DNA from: JAOUEA01 sp038249195
GTDB lineage: Bacteria; Actinomycetota; UBA4738; HRBIN12
Direction: 5' to 3'
Length of the DNA: 64,000 nt
Assembly (NCBI GenBank): GCA_038249195.1
Contig: JBBRWM010000003.1
Span: 186,001 to 250,000, forward strand
The notes under the pieces were generated by a model, which was given only the letters and a program-made list of their open reading frames with translations, searched no databases and was not told the DNA's origin. The translations under genes and the position numbers were made by a program. Each line of letters opens with the position of its first letter. Position 1 is the first letter of the stretch. Below, piece by piece: positions 1 through 7,600 of this stretch.

Positions 1-747
1 CACGTACCGAAGACCGTCCTCGAAGCCCCGCCCCTCGCCCGTCACCTGCAGCGCGACGCCCGCCTCGAACAGGGTGAACCCCATGTCGGGGCCGTCGAGG
101 GGCCGGGCCCGGCCCGCCTCGCCCACCAGGTACTCGAGCTCCTCGCCTCCCTCGCGGTCGGCGGCCGCCGCGATCGCCTCGAGCACGGCCCCCTCCGGCG
201 GGGCGCCCGCCACGAGCGACGCGGCCGCGAGCGTCACGGCGAGGCACGCCGTGCCGCAACGCCGGTCCCAGTGCGTGAGCGACGAGAGCGCCGGGGCCAG
301 CTCGACGAGGTCCGCGGGCCGCTCCGCCTGCACGACCCCCAGCGGCGCGCAGTACATCACTGAGCCATTACCGGCGCTCACCTCGGGACCGCGCCGCTCC
401 ACGTAGCTGCGCGCCGCGTCGGGGTCGCCGTCTCGGAGCCCGCTCAGCACACGGCGGGTGAGGTTGCCCACGTCCGGGGGACCGCCGGCGAGCCAGGCGA
501 GATGCCGCCGCACGATGTCGTCCGGATCGAACGCTCCCCCGTTCGCGATGAGCGACGTCCACAGGTTGCGCGCCATCGCCGTGTCGTCGGTCCAGGTCCC
601 CGGCGGCAGACCCATCCAGGGAAGCTCGAACGCCGGAATGGGAGAGGGCACGGCCGAGGCCCGACGGAACTCGAAGGGCGCGCCGAGGGCGTCGCCCACC
701 GCGAGCCCGAGGAGCGACCCAACGGCCCGGTCGCGCGTGCCATCCAC
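1..747 (-). CDS. ADP-ribosylglycohydrolase (DraG family), partial
   Basis: Family members remove ADP-ribose from proteins or small molecules using a two-metal centre. The translation opens with GSLLGLAVGDALGAPFEF, then GTWTDDTAMA (the TDDT metal-binding motif) and later GNGSVMYCAPLG and LTHWD, all typical of DraG/ADP-ribosylglycohydrolase. The frame stays open to base 1, so the C-terminus lies outside the window; 249 codons are visible. The GTG at 747 is chosen because an in-frame TAG sits four codons upstream and a TAGGAT -10 box lies 6 nt before it. No DraT-like partner is present in the window, so the substrate is unknown. Confidence 0.85.
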   Translation of the reverse strand, partial: MDGTRDRAVGSLLGLAVGDALGAPFEFRRASAVPSPIPAFELPWMGLPPGTWTDDTAMARNLWTSLIANGGAFDPDDIVRRHLAWLAGGPPDVGNLTRRVLSGLRDGDPDAARSYVERRGPEVSAGNGSVMYCAPLGVVQAERPADLVELAPALSSLTHWDRRCGTACLAVTLAAASLVAGAPPEGAVLEAIAAAADREGGEELEYLVGEAGRARPLDGPDMGFTLFEAGVALQVTGEGRGFEDGLRYV

Positions 748-753
748 CGCGGC

Positions 754-759
754 ATCCTA
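754..759 (-). promoter_or_regulatory. -10 box (TAGGAT), leaderless start of ADP-ribosylglycohydrolase
   Basis: TAGGAT lies 6 nt before the GTG at 747, so transcription would begin at the start codon. No Shine-Dalgarno sequence fits in between. Confidence 0.55.
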
Positions 760-814
760 GCCGCGGCGGCCCTCTCGAACGAGCTCTCGGCTCGGGGCCC
801 GGGCCGCGTGCTGG

Positions 815-820
815 TACATT
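815..820 (+). promoter_or_regulatory. Candidate -10 (TACATT) for rpsD
   Basis: TGGTACATT resembles an extended -10 and would give an rpsD leader of about 130 nt. No convincing -35 is visible, so this is weak. Confidence 0.25.
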
Positions 821-894
821 CGTACGGCACCAACGGGCACGAGCTTCCGCAGTTCACCGCCCCTTTCGGTGACACTTCTCGGACAGGGATCGAC

Positions 895-939
895 CAGCCC
901 GATGCCCCGTCCCGCGGGAGCACCCTCGCAACCGGGCTG
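895..939 (+). other. Inverted repeat in the rpsD leader
   Basis: CAGCCCG (895-901) pairs perfectly with CGGGCTG (933-939), ending 7 nt before the GGAG at 947-950 that precedes the rpsD start. Ribosomal protein S4 represses its own mRNA in several bacteria, so this could be an autoregulatory structure. That role is inference. Confidence 0.3.
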
Positions 940-956
940 AGCAGATGGAGTGATCA

Positions 957-1559
957 GTGGACAAGATCGGACCCAAGCACCGCACCTGTCGTCGCGTCGG
1001 CGCGGCCCTCTGCGGGCGTCCCAACTGCCCGTCGAACAAGCGGCCGTACCCCCCCGGCCAGCACGGGCGGGGTCGCAAACGCATCTCCGAGTACCAGACC
1101 CGCTTGGTGGAGAAGCAGAAGCTCCGAGCCATCTACGGCGTGGGCGAGGCGCAGATGCGCACGTACTACGACAAGGCGTCGCGGAGCAATGGGGTCACCG
1201 GCGAGGAGCTGATCCAGCAGCTGGAGACGCGCCTCGACACCGTGGTCCTTCGCCTGGGGTTCGCGCTCACCACGCGGCAGGCTCGCCAGCTCGTCTCGCA
1301 CGGCCACGTCTCCTTGGACGGCAGGCGCCTGAACGTTCCGAGCGCCCGCGTGAAGCCGGGTCAGACCGTGGAGGTCTCCGCCAAGGCGAGGAACTTCGTC
1401 TCCGTGCAGGAGGCGATGGAGATCACACCCGACCCGCCCTCGTATCTGTACCGCAACAAGTCGGAGGTCTCGGGAACGCTCTCGCGGTTGCCCGAACGCG
1501 CCGAGGTTCCGCTCCCCGTGCCGGTGGAAGAGCGCCTGATCGTCGAGTTCTATTCCTAG
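957..1559 (+). CDS. rpsD: 30S ribosomal protein S4
   Basis: A primary 16S rRNA-binding protein of the small subunit. The 200-residue protein shows YPPGQHG near residue 32, the S4 RNA-binding domain in the middle (RLDTVVLRLGFALTTRQARQ) and the conserved C-terminal EFYS. The N-terminus has a zinc-knuckle-like set in which the first of the usual four cysteines is His (H8, C11, C19, C24). The GTG start is supported by GGAG at 947-950. The gene stands alone instead of in the rpsM-rpsK-rpoA cluster, as also happens in Bacillus, and has a roughly 200-nt upstream gap that may hold its own regulation. Confidence 0.97.
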   Translation: MDKIGPKHRTCRRVGAALCGRPNCPSNKRPYPPGQHGRGRKRISEYQTRLVEKQKLRAIYGVGEAQMRTYYDKASRSNGVTGEELIQQLETRLDTVVLRLGFALTTRQARQLVSHGHVSLDGRRLNVPSARVKPGQTVEVSAKARNFVSVQEAMEITPDPPSYLYRNKSEVSGTLSRLPERAEVPLPVPVEERLIVEFYS

Positions 1560-1622
1560 CGGATCGACGAGGATCTGGCGTCGTCGTGAACGGCGTTGCG
1601 GCGCCCCGGTAGAGACGATGTC

Positions 1623-3251
1623 GTGACCACCATCGATCGCTCACCCGAGTGGGAGGCCCTCGTCGCGCATCAGCGTGCGATGGCGGGCATGACGCTGCGC
1701 GAGCTGTTCGCCGCGGATCCGGCCCGCGCGGGCCGGTACGCGGCCGAGGCGGGCGACCTGTTCCTGGACTACTCGAAGCACCGGATCACCGACGAGACCG
1801 TCGTGCTGCTGACTGCCCTCGCCCGCCGGGCTGAACTCCGGGCGCGCATCGACGCGATGTTCGGGGGCGAGCGCATCAACGTCACGGAGGGCCGGCCCGT
1901 TCTGCACGTGGCCCTGCGCATGCCGCGCGACCGGACCCTCGTGGTGGACGGCGTCGACGTCGTGGCGGAGGTCCACGACGTCCTCGACCGGATGGGCGCG
2001 TTCGCCGATGCCGTCCGCTCGGGCGCCTGGACCGGGTTCTCCGGGGAGCCCATCCGTGCGGTGGTGAACATCGGCATCGGCGGATCCGACCTCGGGCCCG
2101 CTATGGCCTACGAGGCGTTGCGCGACGTCTCGGAACGCTCCATCGCGTTCCGGTTCGTATCCAACGTCGACGGGGCCGACCTCGCCGAAGCGACGCGCGA
2201 CCTCGACCCCGCCCAGACGCTGTTCATCGTCTCGTCCAAGACGTTCTCCACGGTGGAGACGCTCACCAACGCCCGGTCGGCCCGCGCCTGGCTGGTGGGA
2301 GCCCTGGGCGAGGACGCGGTGGCCCGGCACTTCGTGGCGGTCTCCACGGCGGCGAGGAGGGTCGCGGACTTCGGCATCGACCCCGCGCAGATGTTCGGGT
2401 TCTGGGATTGGGTGGGCGGTCGCTATTCACTCGATTCGGCGATCGGCCTCTCCCTCATGATCGCGATCGGACCCGACGCGTTCGCCGACATGCTCGCCGG
2501 ATTCCACACCATGGACGAGCACTTCCGTACGGCGCCCTTCGAGCGGAACCTCCCGGTCCTGATGGGACTGCTCGGCATCTGGTACGGCGACTTCTGGGGC
2601 GCGCAGTCGCACGCGGTCCTCCCGTACAGCCATCACCTCGCGCTCCTGCCCGCCTACCTGCAGCAGCTCGAGATGGAATCGAACGGCAAGTCGGTCGACC
2701 TCGAGGGTTCGCCGGTGGGCTATCAGACGGGGCCGGTCGTCTGGGGCACGCCAGGTACGAACGGCCAGCACGCGTACTACCAACTGCTCCATCAGGGAAC
2801 GGAGCTGGTTCCCGCCGACGTGATCGGCCTCCTCGAACCCACCGACGACGTACCCGGACATCACGATCTGCTCATGGCCAACCTCATCGCCCAGACCGAG
2901 GCGCTCGCCTTCGGGCGAACCGCCGACGAGGTGCGGGCCGAGGGCGTGCCCGCGGCGCAGGTCCCGCACCGCACGTTCCACGGGAACCGCCCGACCTCGA
3001 CGATCCTGACGACCGCGCTGACGCCGGGTTCGCTGGGCCAACTCATCGCGCTCTACGAGCACAAGGTGTTCACGCAGGGGACCATCTGGGGCATCGACTC
3101 GTTCGACCAATGGGGCGTCGAGCTGGGGAAGGCGCTCGCCGGCAGGATCGTGCGCGAGCTTGCGGCGGGGGCCGATCCCGAGCCGGGCGCGCACGATCCC
3201 TCGACGGCCGCGCTGATCGGCCGGTACCGGCGGCACCGGGGCCGGACCTAG
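1623..3251 (+). CDS. pgi: Glucose-6-phosphate isomerase
   Basis: Interconverts glucose 6-phosphate and fructose 6-phosphate in the cytoplasm. The 542-residue product is full length, with the family signatures NIGIGGSDLGPAMAYEAL, VSSKTFSTVETLTNA (phosphate-binding loop), GGRYSLDSAIGLSL and, near the C-terminus, WGVELGKALAGRI. The GTG at 1623 is preferred over a TTG at 1596 because AGAGA precedes it and homologues begin close to this point. The stop TAG overlaps the TAG of the convergent TetR gene within a single CTAG at 3248-3251. Confidence 0.97.
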   Translation: MTTIDRSPEWEALVAHQRAMAGMTLRELFAADPARAGRYAAEAGDLFLDYSKHRITDETVVLLTALARRAELRARIDAMFGGERINVTEGRPVLHVALRMPRDRTLVVDGVDVVAEVHDVLDRMGAFADAVRSGAWTGFSGEPIRAVVNIGIGGSDLGPAMAYEALRDVSERSIAFRFVSNVDGADLAEATRDLDPAQTLFIVSSKTFSTVETLTNARSARAWLVGALGEDAVARHFVAVSTAARRVADFGIDPAQMFGFWDWVGGRYSLDSAIGLSLMIAIGPDAFADMLAGFHTMDEHFRTAPFERNLPVLMGLLGIWYGDFWGAQSHAVLPYSHHLALLPAYLQQLEMESNGKSVDLEGSPVGYQTGPVVWGTPGTNGQHAYYQLLHQGTELVPADVIGLLEPTDDVPGHHDLLMANLIAQTEALAFGRTADEVRAEGVPAAQVPHRTFHGNRPTSTILTTALTPGSLGQLIALYEHKVFTQGTIWGIDSFDQWGVELGKALAGRIVRELAAGADPEPGAHDPSTAALIGRYRRHRGRT

Positions 3252-3865
3252 CCCTCAGCGCCCTGCGGGGGCCTCAGCGCGGCGCGCACGAACGACATCA
3301 CCTCGCGCTCGCGCAGTCGGAGCGACTGCCGGCTCTTGTCAGCTCCGACCACGGCGTTCAGGACGCTCGCCTCGGTGAGCGACCCGACCACCGCGGTGTA
3401 GAGGGTGAACAACAGCAACACCGGGTCCTGTTTGCGGATCTCGCCTTGATCCATGCCGGCCTGCAGGAACTCGATGGCGCGAAGGCGCACCGGGTCCAGC
3501 ACGTCGGCGAACCGGTCGAAGGCGTCGGGGCCCAGGCGCCCGGCCTCGCGCACGAACATCGGGAACTCGGGCCAATCGCCCGCGAGACGGAACACGGCGT
3601 GGATGACCGCCTCGGCGCGATCCCAGTACGTTTCCGTGCCCTCGAGCGCTTTCGCGATCACGAAGGCCAGCCGTCGCCCCGCCGCTTCCAAACACGCCTC
3701 GAGGAGCACATCCTTGGACGCGAAGTAGTACAGGACCGTCTGCTTGCGCACGCCCACGGCGGCCCCGATGTGATCCAGGCTGGCGGCGCGGTAGCCGTCG
3801 CGTCCGAACTGGTGGATCGCCTCGGCCACGATCGCGTCCCGCCGGGCCTGACCGTCGCGGGGCAT
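3248..3865 (-). CDS. TetR/AcrR family transcriptional regulator
   Basis: The N-terminal helix-turn-helix reads AIHQFGRDGYRAASLDHIGA and VGVRKQTVLYYFASKDVLL, a classical TetR DNA-binding domain of about 55 residues. The remaining 150 residues form a ligand-binding domain without recognisable similarity. It is the last gene of the minus-strand lipid operon, 4 bp after the acyltransferase stop. Terminal-gene TetR proteins often repress their own operon, and a perfect palindrome (TCTACC-N4-GGTAGA) lies over the operon promoter at 9924-9939. An acyl-CoA or fatty-acid ligand is plausible but inferred. Confidence 0.92.
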   Translation of the reverse strand: MPRDGQARRDAIVAEAIHQFGRDGYRAASLDHIGAAVGVRKQTVLYYFASKDVLLEACLEAAGRRLAFVIAKALEGTETYWDRAEAVIHAVFRLAGDWPEFPMFVREAGRLGPDAFDRFADVLDPVRLRAIEFLQAGMDQGEIRKQDPVLLLFTLYTAVVGSLTEASVLNAVVGADKSRQSLRLREREVMSFVRAALRPPQGAEG

Positions 3866-3869
3866 CCGC

Positions 3870-4781
3870 CTACTTCCAGGTCCGGCCGGGGGCGCGTCGC
3901 GGGACGGGACGGGAACCCTCCCACCTACGCACCCACGCGGGGCCCTGTGGTCCCGCCATGGTCGGCGTCTCGTCGCGCTGCGCGCGCTGCATCGCCTCCC
4001 ACCACGTGGATCGGTCCTCGTCGAGGAGCACCGCCACCGCTTGGGTCATGCGCGCCGAGAACACGCGATGGGTCTCGCCTTCCTCGGGCATGAGCGGCGA
4101 TCCGAACCGCACGCTCACGGGTGGGCGACCCGACTTCGGCCAGTTCGTGCCCTTGGGCCACGCCTGGTAGGCACCGCGGATGGCGATAGGCACCGCGCCC
4201 ACGCCGGCGTCGATGCACAGCCGCGCCGTGCCGTGGCGGAACCGCTGCGCGTGGCCGTCGGGGGACCGTCCTCCCTCGGGGAAGACGACCAGGGACCACC
4301 CGTCGTCGAGCAGCTGGAGCGCCTGGGTGACCGCGCCCTTGCCGCCCTTCGCGCGGTCGATGGGGAACCCCCCGTACACGAGTGCCGTGAACGCCTGCCG
4401 CCACCACACGTCGAAGAAATAGTCGCGCGCCGCGGCCACGGCGGTCTTCGCCTGCCATCGGTTGGGAAGCGACGTCATGATGATGGTGGCGTCCAGATGG
4501 CTCGTGTGGTTGGAGTAGAAGATGACGGGCGCGCGGACGCCACCCAGGCGATCGAGCCCCTCGATGCGGATCGTGACCTCGTTCCGCAACAGCGGCCCCA
4601 TCATCGTGCGCAGGATGACCTGGCGCACGGCCGTGCCCACCGGGGTGCGCGCCCAGTCCGTGGGGAACATCCGGTCCTCGGGTTCGGGGGCGAACGGCTC
4701 GGCAGACTTGGGTACGAGCGGACGACGTCCCCACCGGAACCCCTCAGCCATCCCCCTCAGTTCTTCGCGCAGGCCTCCCAT
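3870..4781 (-). CDS. 1-acyl-sn-glycerol-3-phosphate acyltransferase family protein (PlsC/LPLAT)
   Basis: Transfers an acyl chain from acyl-CoA or acyl-ACP to a lysophospholipid-type acceptor at the membrane. The 303-residue product carries the LPLAT HX4D motif (NHTSHLDA, about residue 90) and the acceptor-binding FPEGGRSPDG near residue 175. The ATG at 4781 follows AGGGGGA at good spacing; a second ATG ten codons in is possible. It follows the LarA-like gene by 8 bp and precedes the TetR gene by 4 bp. The acyl-CoA reductase in the same operon suggests a specialised lipid rather than housekeeping phosphatidate. Acceptor identity is not visible from sequence. Confidence 0.9.
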   Translation of the reverse strand: MGGLREELRGMAEGFRWGRRPLVPKSAEPFAPEPEDRMFPTDWARTPVGTAVRQVILRTMMGPLLRNEVTIRIEGLDRLGGVRAPVIFYSNHTSHLDATIIMTSLPNRWQAKTAVAAARDYFFDVWWRQAFTALVYGGFPIDRAKGGKGAVTQALQLLDDGWSLVVFPEGGRSPDGHAQRFRHGTARLCIDAGVGAVPIAIRGAYQAWPKGTNWPKSGRPPVSVRFGSPLMPEEGETHRVFSARMTQAVAVLLDEDRSTWWEAMQRAQRDETPTMAGPQGPAWVRRWEGSRPVPRRAPGRTWK

Positions 4782-4789
4782 CGGTCCCC

Positions 4790-6379
4790 CTAGTGCACGT
4801 CGGCGATCATCACGGGAGGCGCGTGGAAGTACGTCATGGTCGGGCTCGCGCCCACCGTGTCCTTGGCCATCTCGATGGCGTCGCGCAGCGAACTCGCTCG
4901 TCGGTAGCCCAGGCGGGCCACCGTCTTGGACTCGCCGCCGACGAAGATCACGTCCCCGGCGTGGTCGCGGCCGTGCGCTCCCCAATACCACATGTAGAAC
5001 GGATGCACCCCGTGGTAGGCGTTGCTCGTGCGGTACAGGTGCCGGTACCACGGGTCCGTCGCGTACTTCTCCTCGAACTCCGCCTCGATGGTCTTCGGGT
5101 CGGTGCTCTCGGCGAGGACCTCCTCGAAGAAGTCGATGTAGCTGGGGTGGTGGATCGGGCTGAACTCCCAGGGCACGGGGTGGTAGAGGATGACCGCCCC
5201 ACCCTCGCGGACGAGCGGCTTGTTCCGGTACATGTTGAAGAGGTAGCCCAATCCCAAGCAGTGCACGAGGATCGGGTTGAGGATCGAGTTCACGTTGTAC
5301 GGACCCAGGTAGGGAAGTCCCATGATGAGAACGTCGGATTGCCCCTGCACCTCCACGAGCTGCTGGCGGTGCAGGTTCGCGAGGGTGCGATCGTGCACGG
5401 CCTCCACCTCGCCGGCGTTGATGCCGGTGAGCTTGTAGGGCGCCTCGATGCGGCGGTACAGCTCGCGGCGCAGGCGAGGCGGGGCGACATCGTTTCCCTT
5501 GCGGGCCGCGATCATCAAGGCCTGGTCGTACGCGCTCCACTCCCACTCACGCTTGTTGAGGAAGCCCAGGTTCTTGGGGAAGGTGTCGGAGTTGAGCGTC
5601 GTCTCGATCTGGAAGACCTTCACGCCGTCGGCCGCGAGCTTGCGTCCCATCCGCACGGTGGAGTCGTTGATCGCGCTGCGGCCCTCTCGGGGATCCATGT
5701 AGGACTGCGAGTGCAGCATGGTGTTCACGTTGTGGTGATGCTTGAGGCTCTTGTAGCTGGCGAGCCCCACGGCCACGGACTTGTGCCCGCCATCCATCGC
5801 GACCAGGTTGATGTTCACGTAGACGATCAGGTCGGACTCGGCGGCTCGCTTGCTGATCTCGACCTCCTCACCCTGGTCGGTGGTGCCGAAGCTCGTCAGC
5901 GCCTCGGTATCCTCCGCGTCGAAGTTGGAGAGCTGGCGGGGGAAGAACGATCGGAAGACCCGCTCGCCCACCATGCGCTCGATCTCCGAGGAGGTCATGC
6001 GCCGGTGCAGCGCGGTGGCCACGATGAGCTCAACGTCTTCGACGCCGCGGCGCGCGGCGAGCTCGATGACCTGCTCCAGGATCCGCTGCCGGATGTCGGG
6101 GGTGACCATCGGCGGCAGGGGCAGGGAGATGTCGTCGATGGCGATGGTGAGCCTCATCCCCGGCGTGAGCAGCTCCGTCAGCGGTTCCGAGTCCCCGAGC
6201 GGATGCAGCAGTGCCTGACGGATCGCCCCGTTCACGTCCTTGATGCCGGGCAGCGGGTCCGGCGGGTAGACGACGCGGGTCCCCAGGGGAAACTTCTGCA
6301 TGCGGAAGCCCTCCCCCTGGTGCACCAGCAACGGGGGCGTCCGCTCGTCGACGTCGAGCACGAATCCGGGTCTGGGCAT
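4790..6379 (-). CDS. LarA-like (nickel-pincer lactate racemase superfamily) protein
   Basis: Lactate racemase uses a nickel-pincer nucleotide covalently bound to a lysine. Family landmarks here are DDISLPLP (residue 82), VATALHRRMTSSEI with His125 (equivalent to catalytic His108 of Lactobacillus LarA), and GGHKSVAVGLASYKSLKHHH with Lys200 and His216, 16 residues apart as in Lys184/His200. The second catalytic His (His174, ten residues before the lysine) is replaced by Ile190, and the usual NHDA is NFDA. At 529 residues it is about 100 longer than LarA. Substrate is therefore unlikely to be lactate. It starts 12 bp after the alcohol dehydrogenase stop. No larBCE maturation genes are in the window. 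Confidence 0.8.
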   Translation of the reverse strand: MPRPGFVLDVDERTPPLLVHQGEGFRMQKFPLGTRVVYPPDPLPGIKDVNGAIRQALLHPLGDSEPLTELLTPGMRLTIAIDDISLPLPPMVTPDIRQRILEQVIELAARRGVEDVELIVATALHRRMTSSEIERMVGERVFRSFFPRQLSNFDAEDTEALTSFGTTDQGEEVEISKRAAESDLIVYVNINLVAMDGGHKSVAVGLASYKSLKHHHNVNTMLHSQSYMDPREGRSAINDSTVRMGRKLAADGVKVFQIETTLNSDTFPKNLGFLNKREWEWSAYDQALMIAARKGNDVAPPRLRRELYRRIEAPYKLTGINAGEVEAVHDRTLANLHRQQLVEVQGQSDVLIMGLPYLGPYNVNSILNPILVHCLGLGYLFNMYRNKPLVREGGAVILYHPVPWEFSPIHHPSYIDFFEEVLAESTDPKTIEAEFEEKYATDPWYRHLYRTSNAYHGVHPFYMWYWGAHGRDHAGDVIFVGGESKTVARLGYRRASSLRDAIEMAKDTVGASPTMTYFHAPPVMIADVH

Positions 6380-6391
6380 CTCCTTCGTCTC

Positions 6392-7600
6392 CTAGTCCTG
6401 CGGCGCGAACGCCACCTTGAACGTTCCGAGCCGGCCGGCGGACATCGCATGGTCGATGGCCTCGCGCCATCGCTCCAACGGATAGGTCGCGCCCACGAGC
6501 TGGTCGAGGGTCGGCAAGGCGCTCGCGAGCTCCAGAGCCAGGGCGAACGCGTGGCGCGTGCCGCCTTCGACATCCTCCATGCCGGCGGTATAGGCGCCCA
6601 CGAGCTCGAGCTCGCGCATCCACAGCGGGGTGAGATCCGCCCCGGCTCCGGGGATGCCGCTCACCACCACGCGGCCGCCCGCCTTCGTGGTGCGCAGGCA
6701 GAGGTCGAGCCCGCTCTTCGAACCCGTGCACTCAACGGCCACGTCGACGCCGCCCAGCAGGAAGTCCATCCCGCGCTCCGGCGTGAGCTTCACGGCGCTC
6801 TCGGCGCGGCGCACGGCCTTGAGCGCGTGCTCCGGGCGTACGACCTCGGTGGCCCCGGCCATGGTCGCAGCCGAGCGCTGGCGGGGATGCTTGGCCGCCA
6901 CCACGATCCTGCCCGCCTTCGCGAAGCGGCCGAGCGCGATGAGCGTGAGCAGACCCACGGTCCCGGCGCCCGCCACGAGCACGTCTGCGCCCTCCGGCAC
7001 CCCGGCGCGCAGCGCGGTGTGGATCGCGCACGCGAGCGGCTCGATGAGCACGGCCGTTCGATCCTCCATCTCGTCGGGGACGGCCCAGAGCTGGGATCGG
7101 TGCGCCAGCATCATCCGGCTCCAGCCGCCGCCGGTATCGCTGCAGTACCCGGTCTGCAGCCCGGGCTTGAGGTCGCCCACGGTGATCCGGTCGCACCGGC
7201 CGTAGTCGCCCGCGGCGCAGTTGGGACAGAGCTCGGGCATCCCGCGCGTGGCGCACCCGAGCACGGAGGCGATCACCACGCGGCGGCCGGCCGGCAGATC
7301 GGGACCGGCGTCGTCCAACAGCTCGCCCACCACCTCGTGGCCGGGAACGAACGGCATGGACACGAGCGGGGAGAAGTACAGGCTCGACGTGCCCGCGATC
7401 GTGGCGAGGTCGCTCCCGCACACGCCCGAGAGCAGCGGTTTCACGCGCACCCAGCCGTCGAGCCGCGCCTCCGGGTCGGGCCGCGTGGAAAGGCGAAGCG
7501 GGGCAAGAGGGCCCGCGATCAAGCCGGGGGCGCGGCCGCCCACGGCGCGTGCGGTGAGGTAGCGAGGAGCACTGCGGAACAGCTCGAGGGCGAGCGCCAT
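6392..7600 (-). CDS. Zinc-dependent medium-chain alcohol dehydrogenase
   Basis: An NAD(P)-dependent MDR enzyme that oxidises alcohols or reduces aldehydes. The 402-residue chain shows GVCGSD (catalytic-zinc Cys), PGHEVVGE (His-Glu), the structural-zinc cysteine cluster GCATRGMPELCPNC followed by GRC, EPLACAIH (third catalytic ligand) and the Rossmann loop VAGAGTVGLL. Its ATG overlaps the preceding TGA as TGATG, indicating translational coupling to the acyl-CoA reductase. That pairing suggests it handles the fatty aldehyde or alcohol made by the upstream enzyme. This is inference from context. Confidence 0.92.
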   Translation of the reverse strand: MALALELFRSAPRYLTARAVGGRAPGLIAGPLAPLRLSTRPDPEARLDGWVRVKPLLSGVCGSDLATIAGTSSLYFSPLVSMPFVPGHEVVGELLDDAGPDLPAGRRVVIASVLGCATRGMPELCPNCAAGDYGRCDRITVGDLKPGLQTGYCSDTGGGWSRMMLAHRSQLWAVPDEMEDRTAVLIEPLACAIHTALRAGVPEGADVLVAGAGTVGLLTLIALGRFAKAGRIVVAAKHPRQRSAATMAGATEVVRPEHALKAVRRAESAVKLTPERGMDFLLGGVDVAVECTGSKSGLDLCLRTTKAGGRVVVSGIPGAGADLTPLWMRELELVGAYTAGMEDVEGGTRHAFALALELASALPTLDQLVGATYPLERWREAIDHAMSAGRLGTFKVAFAPQD

